A DNA stretch of 7,228 bases from Bacteroidota bacterium (GCA_947460795.1 CANHJA010000116.1:1-7228); one strand, 5' to 3'. Positions 1 through 6,978 are shown, counted from the first letter of the stretch. A program made the numbers and translations. Notes: generated by a model from the sequence alone, not told the origin.

Positions 1-932
1 GGAACAGTGTGTGTAAAATTATAAGATGATAATGAACTGATATTTAAACCAGATAAAATTGCTGTAACTGGGGCACCACCATCAATTTTGTAATTTAAAG
101 TCATTGAAGTTATTGTAGTAGTTCCAATGTTTTTGATTACGCCAGTAATAGATGTATTCCCTACAGAAATATATTTATTTGTAGTGATGCTTGTAGCTGA
201 TAAATCGAAAGAAGGTTGAGTTCCTGGAATAAATGTATAGTAACTGTTATCTGTAGGAGTAGGATCTGATTGCGTTAATGATGCAAGATTTGGTGACAAT
301 GCTACAGCATAAGCTGAAGTTGAACTTATTTGAACTCCTGCTGAAACTAATGCTGTACCTGTGTATCCTCCTGTTCTGTTATCTACAATATGTATTTTAT
401 TTGTTGTTTCTTCCAACACGATACTCCAATATGTAAAGTTAGAACCATCAGACATAACAGAACCATATCCATATGAACTAAATTGAATCCACATTTGTCT
501 GTTTGGTGCTGTTCCGAATGTTTTAGATACAACATTGTCGTTAGCTCCTATTCCTCCTAATCCCCATATACATACAGAATTGTTCGGAATTGTTGCATTC
601 GGTAATGCTGCTTTTGTAAATGAAGGTGCAGTTAAAGCAGTTGCAACGTCAAAAGTTAATACTCCACTATTCGATACTTTAAAGCTACTAACGGCAGCAT
701 TATTAAATGAAAAAGAAAATGGAATTGTTTGGTTTGTAGACCAAGTAGGAGTTGCTGAAGGAGATAAAATTGTTGTCCATGTTGTAGCTAATCCACCTCC
801 AACTGGGTATTCAGAATCTACATTCAATCCTCCAGGGTTAGAGCCTGCATTGATATTGGGTAATTGCCAATATTGTGCATGTGCCATTGTAAAACTTGCT
901 AATGCAAGTAAAGAAAGTACTATTTTTTTCAT
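1..932 (-). CDS. Secreted beta-rich protein, 3' end missing; possible Omp28-like or T9SS cargo
   Basis: The frame is open from the ATG at 932-930 to the left edge, giving 310 residues with no stop, so the C-terminus is missing. Residues 1-19 form a clear Sec signal peptide (MKKIVLSLLAL core) with likely cleavage after MAHA, leaving Q20 as the mature N-terminus. Residues about 65-235 are rich in Ser, Thr, Asn, Gly and aromatics. They contain a segment around SNSGVLTF (87-94) and a MWIQF strand (147-151) that resemble the beta-sandwich modules of bacterial surface proteins. From about 241 (FDLSATSIT) to the edge the sequence looks like a CARDB/Ig-like module (VIKNIGTTTITS at 265-276). I recall this order, with an Ig-like module followed by an Omp28-type thioredoxin fold and a sorting domain, from Bacteroidota proteins, but that part lies outside the window. 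Secretion is well supported; the family is an inference. A terminator upstream implies its own promoter. Confidence 0.85.
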   Translation of the reverse strand, partial: MKKIVLSLLALASFTMAHAQYWQLPNINAGSNPGGLNVDSEYPVGGGLATTWTTILSPSATPTWSTNQTIPFSFSFNNAAVSSFKVSNSGVLTFDVATALTAPSFTKAALPNATIPNNSVCIWGLGGIGANDNVVSKTFGTAPNRQMWIQFSSYGYGSVMSDGSNFTYWSIVLEETTNKIHIVDNRTGGYTGTALVSAGVQISSTSAYAVALSPNLASLTQSDPTPTDNSYYTFIPGTQPSFDLSATSITTNKYISVGNTSITGVIKNIGTTTITSMTLNYKIDGGAPVTAILSGLNISSLSSYNFTHTV

Positions 933-951
933 TTATAAATATTTTAGAATG

Positions 952-986
952 CTAATATAATTTTTTTTCTTTTATAAAAAAACAAA
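952..986 (-). promoter_or_regulatory. Candidate promoter of the left-edge secreted protein
   Basis: On the minus strand TATATTAG (959-952) matches the Bacteroidota -7 element TAnnTTTG with one mismatch and lies 19 bases before the ATG. A TTTG at 986-983 could be the -33 element, but the 23-base spacer is longer than the usual 19-21 and the TTTG is part of the upstream terminator stem. Support comes mainly from the neighbouring minus-strand gene, which has TACTTTAG at almost the same distance from its ATG. Confidence 0.4.
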
Positions 987-1009
987 TGCTACCTAAAAGG
1001 TAGCATTTG
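974..1009 (-). terminator. Intrinsic terminator of the thioredoxin-fold T9SS gene
   Basis: A perfect 12-base-pair inverted repeat (CAAATGCTACCT at 983-994 with AGGTAGCATTTG at 998-1009) has a 3-base loop. Read on the minus strand it is followed at once by seven T (982-976). It starts 24 bases after the stop codon of the gene at 1034-2719, so it ends that transcript. There is no T-run on the other side, so it should work in the minus direction only. It also separates the two minus-strand genes into independent transcription units. Confidence 0.9.
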
Positions 1010-1033
1010 AGTATATTGGATAGATTAAAAATA

Positions 1034-2719
1034 TTATTCAGTAATTACAATTGATTTTACAATTGATTTTCCTTCGTTAGTGATTTTTAAGATATAATTT
1101 CCTTTAGTTAATTCTGAAACGTTTAATTTGATTTCTGAATTGATGTTTTCTAAAGAAATTGTTTTGATTGTTCTTCCTAAAACGTCTACGAAGTTAAATG
1201 TAGCATTTCCTGTTACTCCTCTAACATTTAACTCAGAAGAAGTAGGATTAGGATATACATCAACACTTGCATTGTCAACATTACCAACAGAAGCAGGTGA
1301 AGCACCAGCTTTGAAATCAATGTTGTCAACCCATGCATAGTTACCATAAGCAGATGTCATTCTATAACCAACAATTACATTTGTATTGTTTTTAATAGAA
1401 CTTAAATCAACTGATTCATGTCTCCATTGATTAGCAGCAGAAGGAATAAATGAAGAAGTTGTAGCAGCAGAAGTACTCATTGCTGTACCGCTTTTTGTCC
1501 ATTTAGAAGTCCATGTAACACCACAGTCTGTAGAAACTACTACTTCTAATTTATCATTTTCATTTTGATATTGTGCGTAAGCCATATCGAAATCTAAATT
1601 TAAATAAGTAGATGATGTTGTTGTGTTGAAATTACCAATAGTAGCAATTCCTATTCCACCAGCAGCAACATTGTAGAAGTTTATAAACATTCCTTTTGTG
1701 TTAGCACCATTAGCACCCATTAATTTTGTAGTACCAGCAATACCATCATAAAATCCAAATTTAGATTGAGAAGTTACATCAGGGTATCCAAATCTAGCAG
1801 GCATTCTTGTTTCTGCATCAAAATTTTGAGTTAAAGGTAAAGTAGCTGCAGTAGAAGTTGAATAATTATCTATTCTTACAACAATCGTATTGTTATCGAT
1901 AATTTGGTCACCTGAAGCAATTGTTTCAAAGATTAATGAATCTACATTTGCAGGAACTCCAGTAAGATTTACAGGAATTGTAGCAGATGATTGATAAGTA
2001 GTTAAATTACCTGTCCAAGGAATTGTAGATAAAGTAGTTGTACCATATTTTACATTGATTGTAGCGCCAGTCAAATTATTGAACCCTCTGTTTTTTAGTG
2101 TTAAATTGAAAGAATAATTTCCAGTACAAGAAATTAATTTACCATCAAATGTTACAGGAGCAACATCCACATTAATTTTTGCAGGGCAAAGTGGAGTAGG
2201 AGATACTTGTGCATATAATTGTGCAGCTGTTAATGTACCAACTTCTTTAACCGTTCTGTCTGGGCAAATCATATAAACTGTTGGGAAATAGGCAATTTCA
2301 TAATCGTCATTAAACGTGTTTGCCAAAGCAGTTGCAGGGTTACACATTGGATATAATGTATTCAATAACCAGTTTCCTTGAGAACCAGTACCACCACTCA
2401 TTTTAGTGTCATCGGTAGTTCCATCACCTTCAACAAAAACCACACGAACATCGTTTGAAGTTGAACCAGGGCCATGTTGCGTGTATAAATCTTCTAATGC
2501 ACCTGTGTTGTGGTAATTCCAACAAGGTCCACACCAAGTTGCAGATACGTCTAAGAAAACGTATTTTCCAGAATCTAACCAACTGTATAAATTTACGAGT
2601 TGACCATTGTTGTTTAATGCGTTGAATGTGAAATCTTTTGCTTTCATTCCATCATTCAATTGTGCTTTCATTGTCATGAAACTACACAATGCAAGAGCAG
2701 AGAATAATATTTTTTTCAT
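1034..2719 (-). CDS. T9SS-secreted thioredoxin-fold protein with choice-of-anchor J-like region
   Basis: This is a complete 561-residue protein. Residues 1-19 are a Sec signal peptide ending MKA before Q20. Residues about 22-175 form a TlpA/thioredoxin-like domain: SATWCGPCWNYH places the CxxC pair at C63 and C66 (bases 2533-2522), and YFPTVY supplies the expected cis-proline at P146. Extra cysteines at 126, 152 and 178 are present. Residues about 180-285 look like an Ig/CARDB-type beta module. Residues about 294-470 run from LPLTQNFDAE to YAWVDNIDF, which is the pattern of choice-of-anchor J/MAM-like jelly-roll domains. Residues about 484-561 are a type A T9SS sorting domain: VDVYPNPTSSELNV, then VLGRTIK, then LTKGNYILKI and a short VIT tail. 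The protein should cross the inner membrane by Sec and the outer membrane by T9SS, ending on the surface or outside. The CxxC motif suggests thiol-disulfide exchange, but the substrate is unknown. Confidence 0.93.
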   Translation of the reverse strand: MKKILFSALALCSFMTMKAQLNDGMKAKDFTFNALNNNGQLVNLYSWLDSGKYVFLDVSATWCGPCWNYHNTGALEDLYTQHGPGSTSNDVRVVFVEGDGTTDDTKMSGGTGSQGNWLLNTLYPMCNPATALANTFNDDYEIAYFPTVYMICPDRTVKEVGTLTAAQLYAQVSPTPLCPAKINVDVAPVTFDGKLISCTGNYSFNLTLKNRGFNNLTGATINVKYGTTTLSTIPWTGNLTTYQSSATIPVNLTGVPANVDSLIFETIASGDQIIDNNTIVVRIDNYSTSTAATLPLTQNFDAETRMPARFGYPDVTSQSKFGFYDGIAGTTKLMGANGANTKGMFINFYNVAAGGIGIATIGNFNTTTSSTYLNLDFDMAYAQYQNENDKLEVVVSTDCGVTWTSKWTKSGTAMSTSAATTSSFIPSAANQWRHESVDLSSIKNNTNVIVGYRMTSAYGNYAWVDNIDFKAGASPASVGNVDNASVDVYPNPTSSELNVRGVTGNATFNFVDVLGRTIKTISLENINSEIKLNVSELTKGNYILKITNEGKSIVKSIVITE

Positions 2720-2727
2720 TTTTTAAG

Positions 2728-2745
2728 TTTTAGATTGCTAAAGTA
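2728..2745 (-). promoter_or_regulatory. Candidate -7 element and leader motif of the thioredoxin-fold gene
   Basis: On the minus strand TACTTTAG (2745-2738) matches TAnnTTTG with one mismatch and lies 18 bases upstream of the ATG at 2719. It runs into TTAGCAATCTAAAA (2741-2728), which matches TTAGCATTCTAAAA before the other minus-strand gene at 13 of 14 positions. No convincing TTTG is seen at -33, so this rests on the -7 match, the spacing and the conservation between the two genes. Confidence 0.5.
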
Positions 2746-2767
2746 CACATTATTTTTAATATTAACA

Positions 2768-2800
2768 TTTACGTAATATATATATTATCCACTATTTTTG
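2768..2800 (+). promoter_or_regulatory. Promoter of the unknown exported protein, very close to its ATG
   Basis: TATTTTTG at 2793-2800 is a perfect TAnnTTTG -7 element. TTTA at 2768-2771, 21 bases upstream, is an acceptable variant of the TTTG -33 element. The -7 box ends only four bases before the ATG at 2805. Since Bacteroidota transcripts normally begin a few bases after this box, the start point would fall at or next to the start codon. Confidence 0.55.
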
Positions 2801-2804
2801 TACA

Positions 2805-3443
2805 ATGCGATTAATCTACTTTTTTTTACTACTAAACAGTACATTGATATTTTCAAGTTCTTTTATTATAAAAGATGATAAACCAACGGTCATCTTATTT
2901 ATGTTGCATCAATCGACTAAAAAAATAGAAATTTTAAAACGCAAAGGCTATTTAAAAGAGGCAAAAATAGTAGAATTAGAGGACCAAGATTTAAATGAGT
3001 CTATCATGAATGATATCCATTTAAATTTTAATTTTTGTCCAGTTTATTTTTTTTACAGCAATCAATTTGAAAATGTAATTGATAAAAAATGGAAAGAGGT
3101 TCAATTTATTTCTTCTATTAATGATACCAATTTAAATGCAATCGAAGTGATAGAAAAGGGGAATGCTGTGATTTATATAGCAGAGGTAAATTATCCACCA
3201 ACGGAAAAATATCCAACACTAAATGGTACAGCAGAGAAACAATCTTCGAGTTATGCTGATGGAGGTTATGTAAATTATAGAGATCCTTATGGGATTCTTT
3301 TACATAAAGATAATTTTGATTTAATAGCAAGTAAATTAGTTTATACCAAGGCGAATATTGTTAAGCTCAGCAGGAAACCAAAGAAAATAAAATTTTTTGG
3401 AGCTGAAAAATTAAATGCACGATTGAAAAATAAGTTTCCATAA
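2805..3443 (+). CDS. Exported protein of unknown function
   Basis: This is a 212-residue protein that I do not recognise. The N-terminus MRLIYFFLLLNSTLIFSSS is a typical signal peptide with cleavage near residue 19, so the mature protein of about 193 residues should be periplasmic or secreted. There is no lipobox cysteine; the only Cys is C78 in NFCPVYFFYS. Notable segments are a short strand TVILFMLHQS (28-37), a charged helix-like region KKIEILKRKGYLKEAKIVELED (39-60), a tyrosine- and glycine-rich stretch SSYADGGYVNYRDPYG (148-163), and a very basic tail from residue 182 (KLSRKPKKIKFF). The ATG at 2805 is chosen because it begins the signal peptide and because an in-frame TAA lies upstream at 2763-2765 with no ATG between. 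It is divergent from the thioredoxin-fold gene and followed by a 229-base gap, so it is probably a single-gene unit. I see no clear terminator after it. It is probably a real gene, given its signal peptide and good promoter. Confidence 0.8.
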   Translation: MRLIYFFLLLNSTLIFSSSFIIKDDKPTVILFMLHQSTKKIEILKRKGYLKEAKIVELEDQDLNESIMNDIHLNFNFCPVYFFYSNQFENVIDKKWKEVQFISSINDTNLNAIEVIEKGNAVIYIAEVNYPPTEKYPTLNGTAEKQSSSYADGGYVNYRDPYGILLHKDNFDLIASKLVYTKANIVKLSRKPKKIKFFGAEKLNARLKNKFP

Positions 3444-3636
3444 ACTTTGTTTTATAAAACACTCAATTATTTGTGAAGCAGTTGATTTTACTCACTCATA
3501 AGTTCTTATATGCTATCTATTAAAGCGTAATAAATGAGTAGGTTTATTAAAATAATTTATAGAAAATATTGAAATACATTCAATTCATTTTATTACATCA
3601 CTGTTTCTAATTTCTTTTCATTTGCTAATTATTTTA

Positions 3637-3644
3637 TATACTTG
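3637..3644 (+). promoter_or_regulatory. Candidate -7 element of topA
   Basis: TATACTTG matches TAnnTTTG with one mismatch and lies 28 bases before the topA ATG, a normal leader length. No good TTTG is found 19-21 bases upstream; the region there is only T-rich. The remainder of the 3444-3672 spacer is AT-rich, with no other element I can defend. Confidence 0.35.
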
Positions 3645-3672
3645 CAAAAATTCTAAAACAGAAAATCCAAGA

Positions 3673-6348
3673 ATGGCAAAAAATTTATTGATAGTAGAAA
3701 GTCCTGCGAAAGCGAAAACGATAGAAAAAATACTAGGGTCAGATTTTCAAGTAAAATCATGTTTTGGACATATTCGTGATTTAGAAAAAAATGAAATGGG
3801 CATCGATATTGCCAATAATTTTCGAGCAAATTATAAAATTTCAGATGATAAAATAAAAGTGGTTAACGAGCTAAAACAATTATCTAAAAATGCAGAAGTG
3901 TGGTTAGCATCGGATGAGGACCGGGAAGGGGAAGCAATCTCTTGGCACTTGTGTGAAGTTTTAGGTTTAAACCCTGCCAATACCAAGCGAATTGTGTTTC
4001 ATGAAATCACCAAACCAGCAATATTAAAAGCTGTCGAAAATCCACGATTAGTAAATATGGATTTGGTAAATGCTCAACAAGCACGACGTATTTTAGATCG
4101 AATTGTTGGGTTCGAACTATCGCCTGTTTTATGGCGTAAAATATCTCGATCCAATTCATTGTCTGCAGGTAGAGTTCAATCTGTAGCGGTTCGTTTAATT
4201 GTTGAAAGAGAAAGAGAAATCAATCAATTCAATGCAGACAGTGCTTATAAAATTGAAGCACAATTTAATGCGAAAGATATTAATAACAGAGATGTTTCCT
4301 TTAAAGCTGAATATGCAACTCGAATTCCTCAGAATAAAGATGCAAAAACATTTTTAGAAAAATGCATTGGAGCCGATTTTACGGTAGAAGATATTCAAGT
4401 AAAACCTGCAAAAAAATCACCATCAGCTCCATTTACTACCTCTACATTGCAACAAGAAGCCAGTCGAAAAATTGGTTATCAAGTATTAAGAACCATGCAA
4501 ATTGCACAAAAGCTTTATGAAGCAGGTTTAATTACATATATGAGAACAGATGCAGTTAATTTATCACAAACCGCATTAGAAAATATCAAACAAGAAATTA
4601 CATCTTCATTCGGTGAAAAATACCATCAATTTAGAGCGTATAAAAATAAAAATGAAAGCGCACAAGAAGCGCATGAAGCCATTCGTCCAACGAATATGAA
4701 TGTGAAAAATGTGGGTGATCCTGATTTGCAACGTTTATATGATTTAATTTGGAAAAGAACCATGGCTTCACAAATGGCTGACGCTGAATTGGAGAAAACA
4801 ATTGCAAAAATTAATATTTCTACACAAGCTGAAAAATTAACTGCCAGTGGTGAAGTTTTGAAATTTGATGGTTTTTTAAAACTATATATGGAAAGTAAAG
4901 ATGATGAAGAAAATGACGATGAAGAAGAAGGCATGTTGCCTTTATTAAGCGTTTCTCAATCACTCGACTTGCAACGAATGAATGCTACCGAGCGTTTTAG
5001 TCGTCCTTTGCCAAGATATACTGAGGCTAGTTTGGTGAAAAAATTAGAGGAATTAGGCATTGGTCGTCCATCTACTTACGCACCAACTATTTCTACTATT
5101 CAAAACAGAAATTATGTTGTTAAAAAAGACAAAGATGGTATCAAGCGATCCTTTCAAATCATTTCTTTAGCCAACAATCAAATAGAAGAATCGAAAGCGG
5201 AAGAAAATACGGGTGCTGAAAAAAATAAAATGTTTCCAACTGATTTAGGTATGGTGGTTACAGATTTTTTAAAGCAACATTTTTCGCAAGTAATGGATTA
5301 TAAATTTACTGCTAAAATTGAAAATGAATTTGATGAAATTGCCAATGGTAAAAAAGACTATGGTAAAATGTTGGGTGAGTTTTACATTCCTTTTCATGAT
5401 TTAGTAGAGAATACCATGGAAAATGCAGAACGTGCCAGTGGTGAGCGCGATTTAGGCATAGATCCTGTATCAGGCAAACGTGTTTTTGCTCGTATAGGGA
5501 AGTTTGGACCAATGATTCAAATAGGAGAGACAGACAGTGAAGAAAAGCCTCGTTTTGCTACCTTAAGAAATATGCACAGCATTGAAACTATTACGTTTGA
5601 ACAAGCTTTAGAATTGTTTAAATTACCAATGACTTTGGGAGAATATGATGGGCAAGAAGTGGTGGTTGCAGTAGGTCGTTTCGGACCTTATGTTCGTTTT
5701 GGAGAACAATTTGTATCGCTTCCAAAAGGGGAAGAACCATTGGAAGTAACTTTAGAAAGAGCGATTGAAGTGATACAAGCTAAGCAAGAAGAAGATGCTC
5801 CAATAGGACATTATGATCAGTTACCTATTACAAAAGGGAAAGGAAGATTCGGTCCTTTTATTAAATGGAATGGATTGTTTATAAATATTCCTAGAGCATA
5901 TAATTTTGATACCATCAATGAAAAAGAATGTTTTGAATTAATTGAAAAGAAAGTAGAAAAAGAATCAAATCGATATATTCATAATTTCCCAGAATTTAAA
6001 GTGTCTGTAGAAAATGGACGATGGGGGCCTTTTATTAAATTCAATAAAAAAATGTTGAAACTTACTGGAAATCCTTCTGGTGGAAAATATACTTCAGAAG
6101 AAGCAGCATTGCTTACTTGGGAGCAAATAAAAGAAATGGTGGAGCAGCAAGTGCCGAATACGTTTACTAAAATTGTAAAAACTAAAAAAGCGACTACAAG
6201 TAAATCAAAATCTGGAACTACAGCTAAAAAAACGGCTACTAAAAAAGCATCAAACACTGCATCTAAAGAAGAAAAAGCAGCATTGCAAAAAAAGAATGCA
6301 TTGCAACGCAAAATAGATAAACAAAATATGAAGGAAAGGGATAAGTAA
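3673..6348 (+). CDS. topA: DNA topoisomerase I (type IA, omega protein)
   Basis: TopA relaxes negatively supercoiled DNA by cutting one strand, forming a phosphotyrosine link, passing the other strand and resealing. The ATG at 3673 gives 891 residues. The frame stays open upstream to a TTG at 3622, but MAKNLLIVESPAKAKTI is the usual TopA N-terminus and puts the Toprim glutamate at E9, as in E. coli, so 3673 is preferred. The Toprim metal site is SDEDREGE with D81, D83 and E85. The active-site tyrosine is Y289 in GLITYMRTD (bases 4537-4539), with R291 as its usual partner. Other family blocks are SAGRVQSVAVRLIVERE (164-180), AHEAIRPTN (333-341) and LEELGIGRPSTYAPTI (458-473). The C-terminal part has four glycine-rich repeats: GKFGPM (609-614), GRFGPY (668-673), GRFGPF (724-729) and GRWGPF (782-787). 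There are no four-cysteine zinc ribbons. A Lys/Thr/Ala-rich tail follows from about residue 832, probably binding DNA. A short acidic insert lies near 410-419. Confidence 0.98.
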   Translation: MAKNLLIVESPAKAKTIEKILGSDFQVKSCFGHIRDLEKNEMGIDIANNFRANYKISDDKIKVVNELKQLSKNAEVWLASDEDREGEAISWHLCEVLGLNPANTKRIVFHEITKPAILKAVENPRLVNMDLVNAQQARRILDRIVGFELSPVLWRKISRSNSLSAGRVQSVAVRLIVEREREINQFNADSAYKIEAQFNAKDINNRDVSFKAEYATRIPQNKDAKTFLEKCIGADFTVEDIQVKPAKKSPSAPFTTSTLQQEASRKIGYQVLRTMQIAQKLYEAGLITYMRTDAVNLSQTALENIKQEITSSFGEKYHQFRAYKNKNESAQEAHEAIRPTNMNVKNVGDPDLQRLYDLIWKRTMASQMADAELEKTIAKINISTQAEKLTASGEVLKFDGFLKLYMESKDDEENDDEEEGMLPLLSVSQSLDLQRMNATERFSRPLPRYTEASLVKKLEELGIGRPSTYAPTISTIQNRNYVVKKDKDGIKRSFQIISLANNQIEESKAEENTGAEKNKMFPTDLGMVVTDFLKQHFSQVMDYKFTAKIENEFDEIANGKKDYGKMLGEFYIPFHDLVENTMENAERASGERDLGIDPVSGKRVFARIGKFGPMIQIGETDSEEKPRFATLRNMHSIETITFEQALELFKLPMTLGEYDGQEVVVAVGRFGPYVRFGEQFVSLPKGEEPLEVTLERAIEVIQAKQEEDAPIGHYDQLPITKGKGRFGPFIKWNGLFINIPRAYNFDTINEKECFELIEKKVEKESNRYIHNFPEFKVSVENGRWGPFIKFNKKMLKLTGNPSGGKYTSEEAALLTWEQIKEMVEQQVPNTFTKIVKTKKATTSKSKSGTTAKKTATKKASNTASKEEKAALQKKNALQRKIDKQNMKERDK

Positions 6349-6424
6349 TTTTATATTACGAATGTTGAATTGCGAAGTACTACATTATGTCGTTAGTTAT
6401 CGACGAAGGAAGCCTCTTACTTTT

Positions 6425-6492
6425 ACTTTAAACTCTTTAAAAAAAAAGTTACTAGACTTTTCATTCTTTGCGAAAAACTTTAAACTCTTTGC
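6425..6492 (+). repeat. Three-copy ACTTT...TCTTT direct repeat cluster
   Basis: Copies begin at 6425, 6456 and 6477. Copies one and three share 14 identical bases (ACTTTAAACTCTTT at 6425-6438 and 6477-6490). The middle copy (ACTTTTCATTCTTTGC, 6456-6471) matches the third (6477-6492) at 12 of 16 positions, and both end in TCTTTGC. The offsets are 31 and 21 bases. It resembles the CTTTGCG-containing interspersed repeats that I recall from Bacteroidota intergenic regions, here degenerate. It lies just upstream of the small membrane protein gene and may be either a remnant repeat or a binding-site array. Confidence 0.55.
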
Positions 6493-6514
6493 ATTTAAAT
6501 AAATACTGAAAAAC

Positions 6515-6778
6515 ATGCGATACAACGAACAAGAACAAGAAGAGAGTAAAGCTACTCTGGGTTTTAAAGCATCTGTCGATTTAGCAATGGGTTTACTTTA
6601 CATTGTAATTGCAATTTATTGCTTTTTATTTCCTGCAGTATTAGAGCAATTTGGTAGTAAAGAATTTCGATGGATTCTAGCCTTATTCGGTTTATATGGA
6701 GTATTTAGAATGTATAGGGGCATGCTGGGTTTGAAAAAAACAACAAAACCTACTAGAAGAGATTCATCAATTCATTAA
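6515..6778 (+). CDS. Small two-helix inner-membrane protein of unknown function
   Basis: This is an 87-residue protein that I do not recognise. A polar, acidic N-terminus (MRYNEQEQEESK) is followed by two hydrophobic segments at about 22-41 (DLAMGLLYIVIAIYCFLFPA) and 52-70 (RWILALFGLYGVFRMYRGM), joined by a short charged loop, and by a basic tail (KK, K and RR between 74 and 82). The positive-inside rule suggests a hairpin with both ends in the cytoplasm. The ATG at 6515 follows an A-rich leader (CTGAAAAAC) and gives a normal N-terminus. It lies 166 bases after topA on the same strand, with a repeat cluster between, so co-transcription is uncertain. The hydrophobic pattern and flanking charges argue for a real gene rather than a chance frame. 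Confidence 0.75.
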   Translation: MRYNEQEQEESKATLGFKASVDLAMGLLYIVIAIYCFLFPAVLEQFGSKEFRWILALFGLYGVFRMYRGMLGLKKTTKPTRRDSSIH

Positions 6779-6917
6779 ATGATTTATTTTAAACTAAAAA
6801 TCACTTCTTTTACACGAGTTTCATTTGAACTTCATCATTATTTTTTGACAAAAAACGGCTGCTAAATAATTCAAATTGTAATTTTTATATTCTAAAATTA
6901 GATATTTCGACTAGGTG

Positions 6918-6978
6918 AAAAAAAATAAAAAAAAATGTCAATATTTTTTTGGAAATCAAAAAGGAAATGATACATTTG
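6918..6978 (+). promoter_or_regulatory. tRNA operon promoter with upstream A-tract
   Basis: TTTG at 6948-6951, a 19-base spacer, and TACATTTG at 6971-6978 give an exact match to the Bacteroidota -33/-7 consensus. Immediately upstream, an A8-T-A9 tract (6918-6935) could bend the DNA or act as an UP-like element. Transcription would begin near 6985, leaving a leader of about 75 bases before tRNA-Thr. This is the best promoter in the window, as expected for stable RNA. Confidence 0.8.

Noticed and set aside
535..960. Plus-strand open frame of 141 codons
   Set aside because: It lies opposite the left-edge secreted protein gene, whose minus-strand frame has a signal peptide and recognisable domains. 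The plus-strand translation has no motif or signal.
3449..3460. Palindrome GTTTTATAAAAC after the unknown exported protein gene
   Set aside because: It is all A/T apart from the ends, too short to make a stable hairpin with a loop, and lacks a T-run, so it is not a credible terminator.
3494..3539. Inverted repeat ACTCAT / ATGAGT in the spacer before topA
   Set aside because: It has only six base pairs with a 34-base loop, which is expected by chance.
3622..3672. Seventeen-residue N-terminal extension of topA from a TTG codon
   Set aside because: The TopA family begins at MAKNLLIVESPAK, and the 3673 start places E9 exactly as in E. coli. The candidate -7 box also lies inside the extension.
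5979..6311. Minus-strand open frame of 110 codons inside topA
   Set aside because: It is the complement of the lysine- and alanine-rich topA tail, which gives a hydrophobic-looking but artefactual protein. Other antisense frames inside topA and the 2805-3443 gene were rejected on the same grounds.
6444..6461. AAAAGT-TACTAG-ACTTTT hairpin after topA
   Set aside because: It is a weak six-pair A/T stem without a following T-run. It overlaps the repeat cluster and is more simply explained by it.
6780..6803. TGATTT / AAATCA inverted repeat just after the small membrane protein gene
   Set aside because: A six-pair, A/T-rich stem with a 12-base loop and only a mixed C/T tail is too weak to call a terminator.
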